Positions 25,531-36,631 of a stretch of 64,000 bases of DNA are shown here, piece by piece (the first letter of the stretch is position 1; every line of letters starts with the position of its first letter). The stretch is taken from positions 2,294,001 through 2,358,000 of the forward strand of contig CP103025.1 of assembly GCA_024752435.1 (NCBI GenBank). Reading direction: 5' to 3'. Source of the stretch: Allantophomopsis cytisporea (Eukaryota; Ascomycota; Leotiomycetes; Phacidiales; Phacidiaceae). The translations under genes were made by a program, and so were the position numbers. The notes beneath the pieces were generated by a model, which saw nothing but the letters and a program-made list of their open reading frames with translations, had not been told where the DNA came from and searched no databases.

Positions 25531-27021
25531 TTATATATCTTTCGAAGTCGACGAAGTTCCCATAGTGAGCTCTTCCGTTCTTTCGATACTTGTTACTTTC
25601 ATGATTCCTCCTCCCTTCGACTCGATACTACCATAATCTCCCGTCAGTTCCTCCTCGCTGTCGTTTCCGAATGTCGTTTTCTTTGATTTTCCGTAACCTT
25701 TGCAAAATTTGGGTACACCACCTTCAACTTTTATCCTTCCAAGCTCAACTGTGCCGGCTTCTTCTCTGCCTACGCTATGCCTTGCATTGTTTGAGCATGT
25801 CTCCCAGGGGCGACTATCTTGTTGGCCAGATGTGAACGCCTGACCGGGATGAGAGCGCGTGGAAGTACCGAGATTTGAGCCTTCACCGAGAATAGTTCTG
25901 AACAACGGTCGCAACGTTGCTGTACTACCGACACTCAAGCCGAGACTCAGCTCTAATGTCGTGAATATCGTAAGTAACCCAGAGTCATCTGCGTAAAAAA
26001 AAAAAGGTTAATGAACGTATGACAACAGTGGTCAGGGCAGAACGTATGTTTACGTACAGAAAAAGTCTCTACCGCCAGCAATGTCTTTTAAAAACAGAAT
26101 TCGTACAATAGCTGCAATTCCCGCGCTGTCAAATGTTAGTAATAAGTATTGCATTAGAAACAGGACTTACATAGCACCAAGACTCATCAATGTCACAACA
26201 GATATCTTTACTCGTATGTTCATTTGAAGTTGCCAAACCTTGACCACTATCAGTACTAGAAAAACAAAGAAAAGTCCTCTCGCAACTGACCATAAATATG
26301 GGAATAGAAGCAAAGACAAAATCAGATATTGCAAGTATTACACCGTATGTAGAGCTTGCAGCGACAGTGGTAGTCGCACTAAAGCAAGTACCCTCTGAAA
26401 ATGGGTTTAACTGGTGCCACTGAGTTTCAAAATTAGCAAAATAGTGAGACTGAACATACTTGTGTTTACTTACAAAATGAGAGACTGGACTACATTGGAA
26501 AATGACAAGGAAGACGAACACAATACTCGAAATAAGAGTGACACAGCAAGTAGTGTAAATAGTGTAGACTTGTGTCCTTGCTTGAACAATTCGCAGAAAA
26601 AAAGCCCCAATGGAAAGATTCATGAAGCAAGCAATAAGGACACTATGAGAATGGTCAGCCCTTTTCGTCTCTAATAGTAAGATATACTCACAAGAAGAGT
26701 TCGCCGAAGTAGAAGGCCATCAGTGTAGGTGTGTAAGCCGTAGGGTTCATATCCTCTATGTGGTCTCCTTTGCTATATACTGTTGCCCAAAAGACGCACG
26801 CGCTATAAACAAGAAAGAGAACCTTTATATTGTGAGAATTATATAGTCATGTACAAAATGGCAGAAGTTTTACTCACCAATGAGATAAGCATAAGATAAT
26901 CATCGAGGCCAAACCCTTTGACTACCACTAATCGAGTATAGAATCGCAAACATGTTAAAATAACTGTCAGAAGAGTCAAGACCGATGTACTGGCATACAG
27001 CGCAACGGCGAGAGCATTCAT
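25531..27021 (-). CDS. SAT4/rhodopsin-domain integral membrane protein
   Basis: Seven exons: 27021-26878, 26822-26692, 26642-26474, 26419-26287, 26246-26171, 26125-26058 and 25988-25531, totalling 392 residues in frame. The protein has the seven-helix pattern of the large fungal rhodopsin-domain (PF20684-type) family. Markers are RLVVVKGFGLDDYLMLIS after helix 1, AFFLRIVQ, FQCSPVSHF, the cysteine block NPFSEGTC, LQMNIRVKISVVTLMSLGA, and GLLTIFTTLELSLG in the last helix. The C-terminal 110 residues are Ser/Gly-rich and charged, hence cytosolic. The intron between exons 4 and 5 is only 40 nt with a weak GTTGCG donor; a stronger GTCAGT donor just beside it would break the frame. Ligand and role are unknown. 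Confidence 0.87.
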
Positions 27022-29181
27022 GTTGAATGAGTGTACTGCGTCTGGTGGAACTCAGACTCGCATCAACGAGCTATAGAGCTTGATCACGGAAGCTTAAATC
27101 GTGGGTACTCTATATCTTTATGTAAAGTTCTTCCATAAGGGTTTTAATTTCACACATCCCGTGAACCCTTTCGTCGTATCCACCCCATCTCCACTTTGCC
27201 CATGGGGAGGTACGCGAGAAGGCGTTTTGAGGCTGTTGCAAGAGCTGAAAAGACGGCTTCTTATGAGCTCTGGAAATATTCCAATTTCTGCATAAGACTG
27301 TACTACGACTAGTTAGAGGCGCAAAGCAACAGGAAACCAAGGTACACTTGCCACGCTTATCGGGAACTTCCGCAGCGACAAGCATTTCCTCTCTTTACAC
27401 GTTGTCTAAAGACTGGGCTTAATCGTAGGCCTGTTTCTTCTAAAGGACGGGGAGCGAATGTTAGTGTCCGGGCGGCATAAAAGTGCAGAAATGAGCGAGC
27501 AAATTGAGCCTTTTCCTCCGTAGAACACTTCAATGCGATTGATTGATGTAATCTCACAGAGCCCTTCCAATAGAAGATAATATCTCCGAAAGATACCGAA
27601 GATGATATCCCATCTTTCGAGGATATCATCGATATATTATAATTGAATGAATAGTTGAAGAGCGCACGCACAATTAAGGTTGAGTTAGAACGTCAAAACC
27701 AGGAACCAAACCGTTAATCTTAGAATAGCTCGAATACAACGGCTCCATGTCGAATCAGATCCGATTTGGATCGCACGGACCCAAGCAGTGGCCCACTATA
27801 GATGTACCAACCTTGGTGTTAAGAACTGTCAAGCTGAGCGACTGAGGCCGGCCGGCTATTATTGTGACAGCTGTTAAAGCTGTCAAGACTGTTAGGGCTG
27901 TCAAAAGTGGCAAAAAAGGAAAATTCTTGAACTTGCATTGTGCAGTTGACTGAATTGCACCTGGTATGCTGTCAATAGTTCTTCAACCGGCCAAGTTGAA
28001 TATATCGTAGCGTCGTCAATGCCCATCTTGTGGCCTTTTCTTTCGGGCGAAGGAGAAAAGTCAAACCCAAACATCTCAGCCTCCAAAGTGTTCCAGATCC
28101 TCAAAGCGATACCTGAAGAGAATGGCCTCGCTCTAGAACGTCAGCATCCCTACGTGCCATGCGTCTATCAGGTTCCACTCGTCCACAGCGTCGAATCTGC
28201 ATTTATGCGAAAGTCACATAAATGCATCGTAACGAGAAATGTCCGTCTTGTAGTATGAACTTTGCCGTCTTCACCGCACTGACTCGAGCTGTATCTTAGT
28301 ATGTCGTGATTTAGCGTACGCGAAGAAACCTACATCCATAACTTCGTACGATGTCGGCCCCTTCGACCTGGTTTTCGGATTATTCTGGCCAAAGTAAGCG
28401 GGGACTAAGGTTCATCTTCAGTTTCGCTGATATCGAGCCTATGACTCCTGAATATAGACCCTCTGAGACAGTAATCATGATTCTGAGTATGATTTTGGGA
28501 TACTGGAGAATGTTTCAGTATTTGTTCCTCCTATGTTTTTTGAACTGCAACCCGATTATGTTCATCGGCTACTCAATTCGCGATCTGATCCTCTTCAGCA
28601 TCTTAGACACCGGAAGCCGAATCGACAAATCATGAGCTAAGACACCAGAATCAAACTTGGTAGGCACTGACGGAATAAAATTTTAGATCGGTAAGTCACG
28701 TGCTGGAAGATGGGCTATCTAGAGCCATGGTGTAAATCACTTACACACGCCGCAAACAGTAGGCGAACGACGATTCTTTATACTAAGAAAAATAAGATGA
28801 CTGGATCAAGTATTCACTGTTGTAGATGAAACATTTAAAGTTACGTGGCCAGGACTTGATAATCCCGATGCTCCTAACGGTTCCTTAAGAGCACTTTTAT
28901 CACCACTTTGCATCTGGGCCTGCACCAAAGACATGAGAGAGGTGGATTGAAAGCTATTGGTCCTTAAGCTTTGTACCTACTTTCCTGAACTTTGGCTGGC
29001 GATTTAGTGCAGACAGTGAGTACGGAGGTGGAGACAAGGTCTGTTATAGAAGTTTCTTTCTCGCATTTCTGATTATGTTGGTCACACCTGAATTTTGAGA
29101 TGTTTTACTCATTGACTTGAGAGCGTGTAGCACCAGGCAATATCTTTTACTGACACAGATAATCACTGATATAGGTTATGT
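27022..29181. other. long intergenic stretch
   Basis: About 2.2 kb. It contains a nested inverted-repeat structure at 27587-27630 and an imperfect iteration of the word gctgtcaa around 27869-27905. Frames of 67-104 codons occur on both strands without motifs. No gene is supported. Confidence 0.5.
27587..27630. repeat. perfect 10-bp inverted repeat with a complementary loop
   Basis: gatgatatcc (27601-27610) is the exact reverse complement of ggatatcatc (27621-27630), separated by ten bases. The loop holds atctttcg (27612-27619), the reverse complement of cgaaagat at 27587-27594. A transcript could fold as a hairpin whose loop pairs upstream, that is, a pseudoknot. No transcript or gene is evident nearby. 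Confidence 0.6.
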
Positions 29182-31074
29182 TCAGATCACATCAACAACC
29201 AATAGAGACGTCTCTAAGCCAAGCATTCCCGTGGTAAAAATCCATGATCCATCAACCTCCCAATCAGCAGCTCCCCATAGCTTTTCCGACACCGACTTTG
29301 CCTGGAAGTTATCTGGAAGCTTTACACTGATATTACCCTGTATGTCACCATAATTCAGGTTCACAATGCTCAGAAGGATTTGCTTCGTTCCGACCCAAGC
29401 AGCGGCATCCAGTCTTGTTGCACCCTCTACATTCAGCATCTGTGACAAAGGCGTGCCTAAGAAGAACTCTGCAATATCGTCTGACGTGAGGACGGTTGCT
29501 AACTTACTCGTGATAGCAACAATGTCAGATGTCGTTGGAAAGTCCCACATTACGATTCCTTTCGCAGCATGGTTTATGCTCAGCATTGTCATTACAACTT
29601 CTTCAGCGGCAGTAGGATACCTGGTCCAGAAAGTTTCATTTCCAAAAGCCTGGGGGGCGGACCAATGCGTTTTCTCCCAGCCAAGGAGATCATCGAAGTG
29701 CGCGAAACTATCGAGGCGATCGGAAATGTCTTCGAAGACGCCGTTGCAATCATCGCAGCCGCAGCATCCGTATGTAGTATTGCAAGGAGTATCATAGACT
29801 GTAGACCAGGATGTATTTGTACTGATCGGGTAGACATCTGAAATAATGATCTCGCCCCCAGAAGCGTAGTCTGAGTAATAATAGTTGGCACAATTGAGGG
29901 CCAGAGATACGGGATGGTAGGGATCCAACGATTGAATGATATCGTACCCAATACCAGTAGAGTTCAGGGGATTGGACTTTCCGTCGGGCTCATCAGCAAT
30001 ATACCATAGTAGAATGGATGAGTGAGATCGAAGACGTGTGACTTGATCAATCATCTCCGTCTGATTGGTCGGAGTCCATATCACGTCCCATTGCAGATAG
30101 AGACCAAGCTCGTCTGCTCGTTGAAGATATGGTTGAAAAGTATCCCAAGGGAATGGTGTATCTCCTAGATCACCAGTCGGAACAATGTGGATTACATTGT
30201 AGCCCATTGCGGCAAACTCATCGAGAGTAGAAACGTTAGAGTACCAGTAAAGACTCCATTGAACTACAAGTTATGTCAGTTACAATGCTTCCTTATTTGG
30301 GACAGCAAATCACCATAGTAAGTGTATGGAAAAATAAGAGAAAACTCTGTTTCGTTGCCTTTGAGAACAGAAAGTCCACCATAAAGATTATCTAACTTGG
30401 TGACACTACCTCCGTCTTTACGACTTGGAAGGCGTAATAGCTGGGTTTTCGCAGAATAGGTGGTTTGATTTGTTTCTGGGTCGGAGGCTGTGAGAATGAT
30501 CTCATAGGGACTCAAGCTTGGAAGAAAGTTATCAAGATTAATGGGAATCTCATTGTTGACAGAGCCTACGGCCACCATTGCATCCAGCGTTACAGGTATA
30601 GACAAGTTTCCTGTAGTTATCTGGATCTTGAGCCCAACTTTTGTTTCATTGGCACCTGAAATATTCGCAGTAATGAAGGGTTGTCCAACAAGGTATGAGA
30701 GAGAGGCATCGACAAGAAAGCTACCAACATGGTCACTGTCAAGATATAAACTCATCCGGGGTCTTATTTTAAGGTTGAGAAGTGGTTCAGACGATTTTGC
30801 GGGATCGTCAAGCCAGCCACCTGGTTCAAAGGAAGCATTTCTAAGATTGGTTAGTTGTAGGAAGAAGAAGCTTTTTGTATTTTACCCACGTCGCTCGGTA
30901 CGCTTTTCCACACCAGATATCTGAAGCATGTTAGTATTGTGGTTCCAAGCGCTGAAGAAGAACTGGATATATATAATGTGTTAAAAAGAAAAATTAACGC
31001 TTACCAACCGACGCAAGCGCTGAAGGGAGACTCGCGACAGCCGCAAGAGCGGCGATGGCAAATTGTAGATTCAT
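29182..31074 (-). CDS. secreted glycoside-hydrolase-like (TIM-barrel) protein
   Basis: Four exons (31074-31005, 30920-30890, 30840-30314, 30263-29182) encode 569 residues. The second exon is only 31 nt. A signal peptide (MNLQFAIAALAAVASLPSAL) leads into an N-terminal beta-rich region, then a barrel domain starting about residue 210 with MGYNVIHIVPTGDLGD. The sequence LLWYIADEPDG resembles the strand-end acid motif of GH2/GH42-like enzymes, with Glu as likely catalytic acid. A Cys cluster (CNTTYGCCGCDDCNG) interrupts the barrel, which is unusual. Later landmarks are HAAKGIVMWDFPTT and a C-terminal beta domain. Family number and substrate cannot be fixed by eye; fungal relatives are mostly annotated as hypothetical glycosidases. 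Confidence 0.82.
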
Positions 31075-32117
31075 CTCTTTTGCAAGCTCAGACAAATGAG
31101 TAAAACTGAGAGGGAAAATGGTCGTATCGAAGGGGGAGAATGGACATCATTATGAGTTCGTAGATCCCAGTAAACCTAAGCCTTTCGGGATCTGCTACCT
31201 TGATGAGAAGCGTTCTCGATATGCACTGTAGCATCAATTATGGGGCTTCCAAGCTTATATGTTACATTGATATCTATCCAGACGATTGGACTTGAATCAA
31301 GGGGTTATGGTTATCATATGGTGATAATTTGGAAGCGAAGAGGTTGACTACGCGGTGACTATCAAACTTTAACCCTTTTTAGGCTTTGAGGAACTCCGAA
31401 AATGCCTTCTTCACGACCCTTATCAAAATCATCATCGCTTCTCATGTCTCGTATCAAATCCTGGATCATATCACGAATACCCCACTTTCCAGTGCTTCCT
31501 TGGCATGTTACACCGCAGTAGCTTCCGGTGGCGCCCATCATTATTCCATGCCACAATCTAGGTACAGAGGTAAATTCTATCCGGACATCGACAGAGTCAC
31601 TACTATCTCAAATTGGCAACTTAGGTGTGAATACTCCACAGATAGTACTCGGGATGTCATAGTATATGTCATACCTCTCATATCTCGGTCTAACAGTTTC
31701 AATTCTGAGCAGATTTACCAGATTTTTTGTCTGTTAATGCCAGCCAACCACCCAGCGTAGACGCAAACGCTGCTTGAAGCTTAGTATGTAGTGTTGTCTT
31801 TCCGTGCAAACACTGCTCTTATTGAAACTTTGAGTCGAAAGCGTCGCCTTCACGACGTCTGTCTTAAACATTTTGTGCTTTATTCAAGCAAACACTATGA
31901 TCACGATGTTGTACATGGTGATTCTGGCAGTCAGAGTGGCCTCGCTAAAGTTACGAGGTTACCTGTGGAGCATCTTCCTAGCGACGTCATAGGACCCTGC
32001 TCATGGACAACATTATTGTTTCTTGCTTTCTAAAGTCAATGAGAAAACCAATCCGACAGATAAATGAAATAAAAGACCAATTTATATTCTTCTTTCCTCG
32101 GTATAAATTCGAACATC
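31075..32117. other. intergenic
   Basis: Shared upstream region of two divergent genes (glycosidase-like and glycine-zipper protein), about 1 kb. It contains short frames only. A TATA-like stretch (ggtataaatt) sits about 18 bp before the start of the plus-strand gene. Confidence 0.45.
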
Positions 32118-32585
32118 ATGCCAGAGGCTCAGGAAGCAACCAAACAGACCAGCAAGGATAAGATCCTCGCACAAGCTACCGAACGCCTCAAGAGTGCCGA
32201 AGCTGCGCAAGAAGCCGCATTAGAAGCCCAAAAGAGAGCTGATGAAGCCAGTAATCCCGAGGATAAGCAGCAAGCGTTATCCCAAGTAAAAGAACAGAGC
32301 GAAAAGGCAGCCACAGAATTGAAAGCTGCTCAAAGATTACAAAGTGGTGTCTGGCAAGGCGGAGTTGGTGGAGCAGGCATAGGAGCGGGGATAGGAGGAG
32401 GAGTCGGAACAGCGGTTGGCACATTAGTAGGAGGAGTGACGGCGATACCTACAACTGGTGTCGGTTTGTTGGCAGGAGCAACAGCTGGTAAAATACACGG
32501 TCCTTGGTACACGGTTGGAAAAGACGAAAAGAATGATGGAAGAGATGATGGGGGAGAGAAGACTACAGAAGACGGAAGCAAGTGA
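32118..32585 (+). CDS. small coiled-coil and glycine-zipper protein
   Basis: Single exon, 155 residues. Residues 1-75 are an Ala/Glu/Lys-rich amphipathic helix, probably coiled coil. Residues 80-130 are a glycine zipper (GGVGGAGIGAGIGGGVGTAV, then TLVGGVTAIPTTGVGLLAGA), the pattern of small helical hairpins that insert in or lie on membranes. The C-terminal 25 residues are charged (KDEKNDGRDDGGEKTTEDG). Start context and codon use look genuine. Proteins of this shape are frequent in filamentous ascomycetes, but I know no assigned function. There is no classical signal peptide. Confidence 0.72.
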   Translation: MPEAQEATKQTSKDKILAQATERLKSAEAAQEAALEAQKRADEASNPEDKQQALSQVKEQSEKAATELKAAQRLQSGVWQGGVGGAGIGAGIGGGVGTAVGTLVGGVTAIPTTGVGLLAGATAGKIHGPWYTVGKDEKNDGRDDGGEKTTEDGSK

Positions 32586-33286
32586 TGAATTCACGTCGAA
32601 TCAACATCATTGCAGTGGTCAACTAGATAAAAGGCAAATCAAAGCAAATTGGTATTCGTATTCATTGCATAACTAAAGACCTTTCCATATCATATACCTG
32701 TGACACTTTGGTGCTAAGCAGTCTACCACAAAGCAGCTACAGGAAACCCCCTATCCTACAATATCTTCCTTCGAGTAAATTCCTGAGCGCGTGGACGAGA
32801 AACCTAAAAAAGATGGTGACTCTTAGTTAAAGTGAAGTGTTCAGATCATCAACAGTATAATGCGTAATTTGTATGTGAACCCTTGGGTAAGTGAACAGCG
32901 ACTTTGAAGATATTAACAGTGGTAAGAGTGTACCGATTTGATTGGAATAGCACAAATGGAAGAAGGATCCTACTCTGCAGCCATCTGAATACTACGTAGT
33001 AGTGCAGTGCCTAATCCGGTAACTGAGTGAAACTGAGAACTTCTCACTTTCGTTTTCACTTTCACACTTATATTCCGGTGAAGTGAAGTCTCACATAGCG
33101 TCCAACACTGTTACTGAACTCCTGAGTTTGACCAAACAGTAGAAGTAATAGTAGTAGCAGTATGCAATTTACCCTCAATATAGCATTCACTGGTTATGAT
33201 ATTTCCACTCAAGCCAAGGTCCGATATGTAGTTGATTCTAAGCTCAAACCCCCCCCATCACACAAGAGTTCTCAGGCCGAAGCTCC
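32586..33286. other. intergenic
   Basis: About 0.7 kb with no open frame of note. Near 33025-33085 the words gtgaa and tcactttc recur several times (gtgaaactgagaacttctca, then cactttcgttttcactttca), a short purine/pyrimidine-skewed patch. Confidence 0.45.
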
Positions 33287-35028
33287 TCAAGAGTCACTCA
33301 CCAGCTGCCAGGACGGTGCCAGTTCAAAAGAACGAGGCCAGTATTCGACATGGATCTTCTTGCAATCCTGCTCAACCACAAGCTTTACGTTATTCTCAAA
33401 ACTCTCAACCGAGGCTGATGCCCTAGAGTTCCAAAGAATCTTGTCACCTTCCTGTAGTCCGGCTAATTCGGCCCTACTTCCCTTCTTCAAGCCAGTAATT
33501 ATACGACTATCAAGACTTGGCCGCTCAAAGCCGAACTCTATAATCTCCTGTTGAACTTTTACCAACTTTCCTACACCTCCAAACACTTCCGTTTCACTAA
33601 GATCCACCAGTTTCTTGCCACTGCTTATATCCTCGAAATCTTTGTCTGCCCGTTCTTTTCCCACGTAGGGTTACAAGATATCCAGCCAGTCTTGAGCCTG
33701 CACCTTTTGATCTTTCAGGCGTCGCACAGCGAGCTTAGCTGTAATCAAGTCCAATGGGCGTCCCCCATCTGCATGCTTATATTTCGCAGCTTTCGCAAGC
33801 AAGTCGTCAACCTGGAGTAAATATGCTAGACCTCGCGTATATGGTATATCCATGACATACCAATCCTTCCAGAGGTCCCTTTCCGCCTCCGCATTCGAGA
33901 TATGAATACTAGGGCTCGTGAAATAAGTACTCAGATACCCATTCAGCACGTCTCGAAAATAACCTGCTCCTCGTAGCCCAAATTTAAGGGGATGCACGGC
34001 TGAGTAGAAGTTCGCAATGCCTACTCGGTAACAATTTTGATTAGAATTTGCAGCTTTGCGGAAGTATTATACTAATAAAGACTTGTCGTACCCTCTGAAT
34101 ACCAACCGTTCCTATAACCATCATCTTCTTGGTCCAAGAGAGCCCAGCTGTGAATCATTTCGTGCCTTAACAAAGACGTCATAACATAATCAGGGACATT
34201 CTTCGAATCCTCGTCATATTCGAGCACATAACTCGCCAGATTCCCTGTGCCCCCATAGCCTCGGATGACTTTACGCACGAAAGTACGATAGGTGTTTGAA
34301 GGGCCAGCAGGATTGTTGAAGAAATCGGACATTTTCAAGAACAACTGACTGTTGAAGTCCTTCAATTGGTCAATGTTAGGTGGCAGCTTCCCAAACCAAT
34401 ACATCGCTGAATAGTCCGGGTCCTGACTGTTTGACTATTCAGGATAGCTTTGGATAGGACCGACCATATCAGTCGTGTTCTGAAGAACTTTATAATCCCC
34501 CTCTCTTTCTATAGCCCCTGGCCCTTCTCCTAGTGACCACACGGCTCGTGTTCCTGCAGGCGACTTAGAAAGATCCCACTCGACTATATTGCGATATATG
34601 AGATTGGTGTCTGGTCGTGGAAGAAACCACCTTCCGCCGCCTTTCAACCCTCCCTGATCGTATCGTAGATCAACGCGGGGACCCATTGGCGTGTGCATAT
34701 CGACGGTTCTTGGCGAGACGTCGAAATCGAGAGTTACATCTCCAACGCTAGATCTGTCCACATACCATTCTTGTTCATCTTCTGCCTGGCAGGAAGTACA
34801 AAATTTGATAACCAATGCCCCGGTGGAGTCGAAGGCTCGAATATTATTAGATCAGTGCTGGAAGCTCGGCAAGTTGCCGTACTTGGTTGTGAAAAAGTAT
34901 AGCGTTTCTCCCGCTGGGACTTGAGGCTCTTCTATCGTCAACTGAATAGATATGGTCGCAACATTTTCTAAGGAATCAAAGTGAGGCGTAAGTTGAAGCT
35001 TGAGAAACGGCTTCTTAGGAATATGCAT
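33287..35028 (-). pseudogene. M61-family peptidase gene with three in-frame stops
   Basis: Two exons, 35028-34092 and 34020-33287, joined by a phase-correct 71-nt intron (GTACGA...GAGTAG), read as one 557-codon frame except for three internal stops: TGA at 34854-34852, TAG at 34437-34435 and TAA at 33673-33671. Conserved sequence continues on both sides of each stop without frameshift. The product would be an M61 (glycyl aminopeptidase-type) metallopeptidase. The zinc site LLRHEMIHSW followed by GWYSEG is intact, with an N-terminal beta domain and a C-terminal PDZ-like segment (GLKKGSRAELAGLQEGDKIL). Each stop is one C-to-T change from a sense codon (CGA, CAG, CAA). I found no splice alternative that removes any of them. 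It is most simply a recently inactivated gene. Confidence 0.82.
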
Positions 35029-36631
35029 TTTGGTTCAAGAATCGAAGAATACTGTCTGCATTTTGATATGTGTAGTATTTCAACTGACCCGTAATGTTCT
35101 GTATATTTGAATTAAGCTTGGAAGGTGTTATTATTATACTTGAGAATGAGGGGTCGCGCGGTTGATTTTGTAGCCGTGCTGATTCAATTCCTGTTTTTGC
35201 AGTTGGCTACATACCTTGGCAAGATATGATATTGCGCGAAATAACTTTTCATTGACCGTTCATTGGACATTGCCTACGTTCAACGCACGATTATGATCTA
35301 CAAGGATCTCGCTCTGTTGGGAGCTTCGCCACTCTTTTGACAAGCATCGGTTAGTCTGTGGTTCAATCAAGCTATCTAGTGCCTATCTTACTTAGTAGTT
35401 ACTCTTATTTTATAATGATAAATGTATGTGGGGTAGGCCCATAGTTCCACCATGTTCCAATCCATACCGATCATCACCGACACTGGGACTTTGTTGTCGT
35501 CACCAAGCTCTTGGTATTCGTTCTACGTAAAGTTGCTTTTTAACTTATAGCATCCCAATATTTCAAGGTGGTTGTTCTTAGCTCCTTTTTAGTAGTTCGT
35601 GGTCCTACAATCGGTCGAAAATACCCCGGATCTCTGAATCTATCCATAAATATAATGACTGTTGGAAGATCTGCACAGGAGGAGGTAGGTCAATTCCAGT
35701 CAGTCCTCACACTCCAATCTCATATTCCAGCAATGAAGATTAAGAATTTTTTAACTTTGAAATCTATTCAAACATCATATTGAGGCATCAAACTCTGCTT
35801 GAAAGGTTCTCATTATCATCATATGGTTATCTGGATAATGTACAACGTTTTAAGTAGAGATGAAGATCTACGAAGGTACAAGTAATTGATTGAGCTACCG
35901 ACGCTGTAACGCTATCACCACTCATGAGGTCGTAATAACTCGTGAGGTGCTAATAATCCATGAGATGGTAAACACTCATGAAATTGTAAAATACTTATGA
36001 AGTGCTAATAACTCAAGAGGTCGTAATAACTAATGAGGTCGTAGTCACTCATGAAACTGTAATCACTTTTAAGTTGTAATGACTTACAAAGTTACGATTG
36101 TTACAAGGTATGCTCTCTACTTCTGTAATCCAGTTTAGGGTCTGCCCTCTTATAGGTCATATAAATTATAAATATTGAGTCATTCCTTGACCTCAGATGC
36201 CTATAGCCCAAGCATACAGAGCACAAACGCAATAAAAAACACGCACCAAGCTTCACAACACCCAGAGTCGTAATAAACATCTCAATATATTCAATGTACT
36301 CATAACAAATGACACGCAGCCACTATCGGGTATCTAAAATCATTACCACTCACCAACTTCAATCCCTCAATTTCTCAATGTATCAACCCTTCAACGCACG
36401 AAAGACAAACCTTTCAAGTCCATAACCAAAGAAAATCTAAGCTACTGGCAAGGAACAATGCAACATCCACAATGCAAAGACTTTACCAGGTTATTATAGT
36501 GGGCATACACTCACAGAATCACGCATCAGAAGAACCAAACCACCTCACCCTGACACAAGCCGCTCATCGGACGAAAATCTCCCTTCGCAGAGGACATTGC
36601 TGCGCAGTCAGTATACCTACACTGTGCAATG
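35029..36631. other. intergenic containing a minisatellite
   Basis: About 1.6 kb between the M61 pseudogene and the zinc-finger gene. Apart from the 18-bp minisatellite it is AT-rich with no gene-like frame. Around 36270-36450 it is C/A-rich on the plus strand, probably the 3' flank of the zinc-finger gene. Confidence 0.5.
35920..36099. repeat. 18-bp minisatellite, about ten diverged copies
   Basis: Ten consecutive units of 17-19 bp follow the consensus actcatgaggtcgtaata. Copies differ by one to eight bases; the last two are the most diverged. It does not encode an open protein and lies between genes. Confidence 0.85.

Noticed and set aside
34802..34848. Intron in the M61 gene that would remove the TGA stop (GTACGG...TTCGAG)
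   Set aside because: Its length is not compatible with the downstream frame, and it would delete residues that look conserved.
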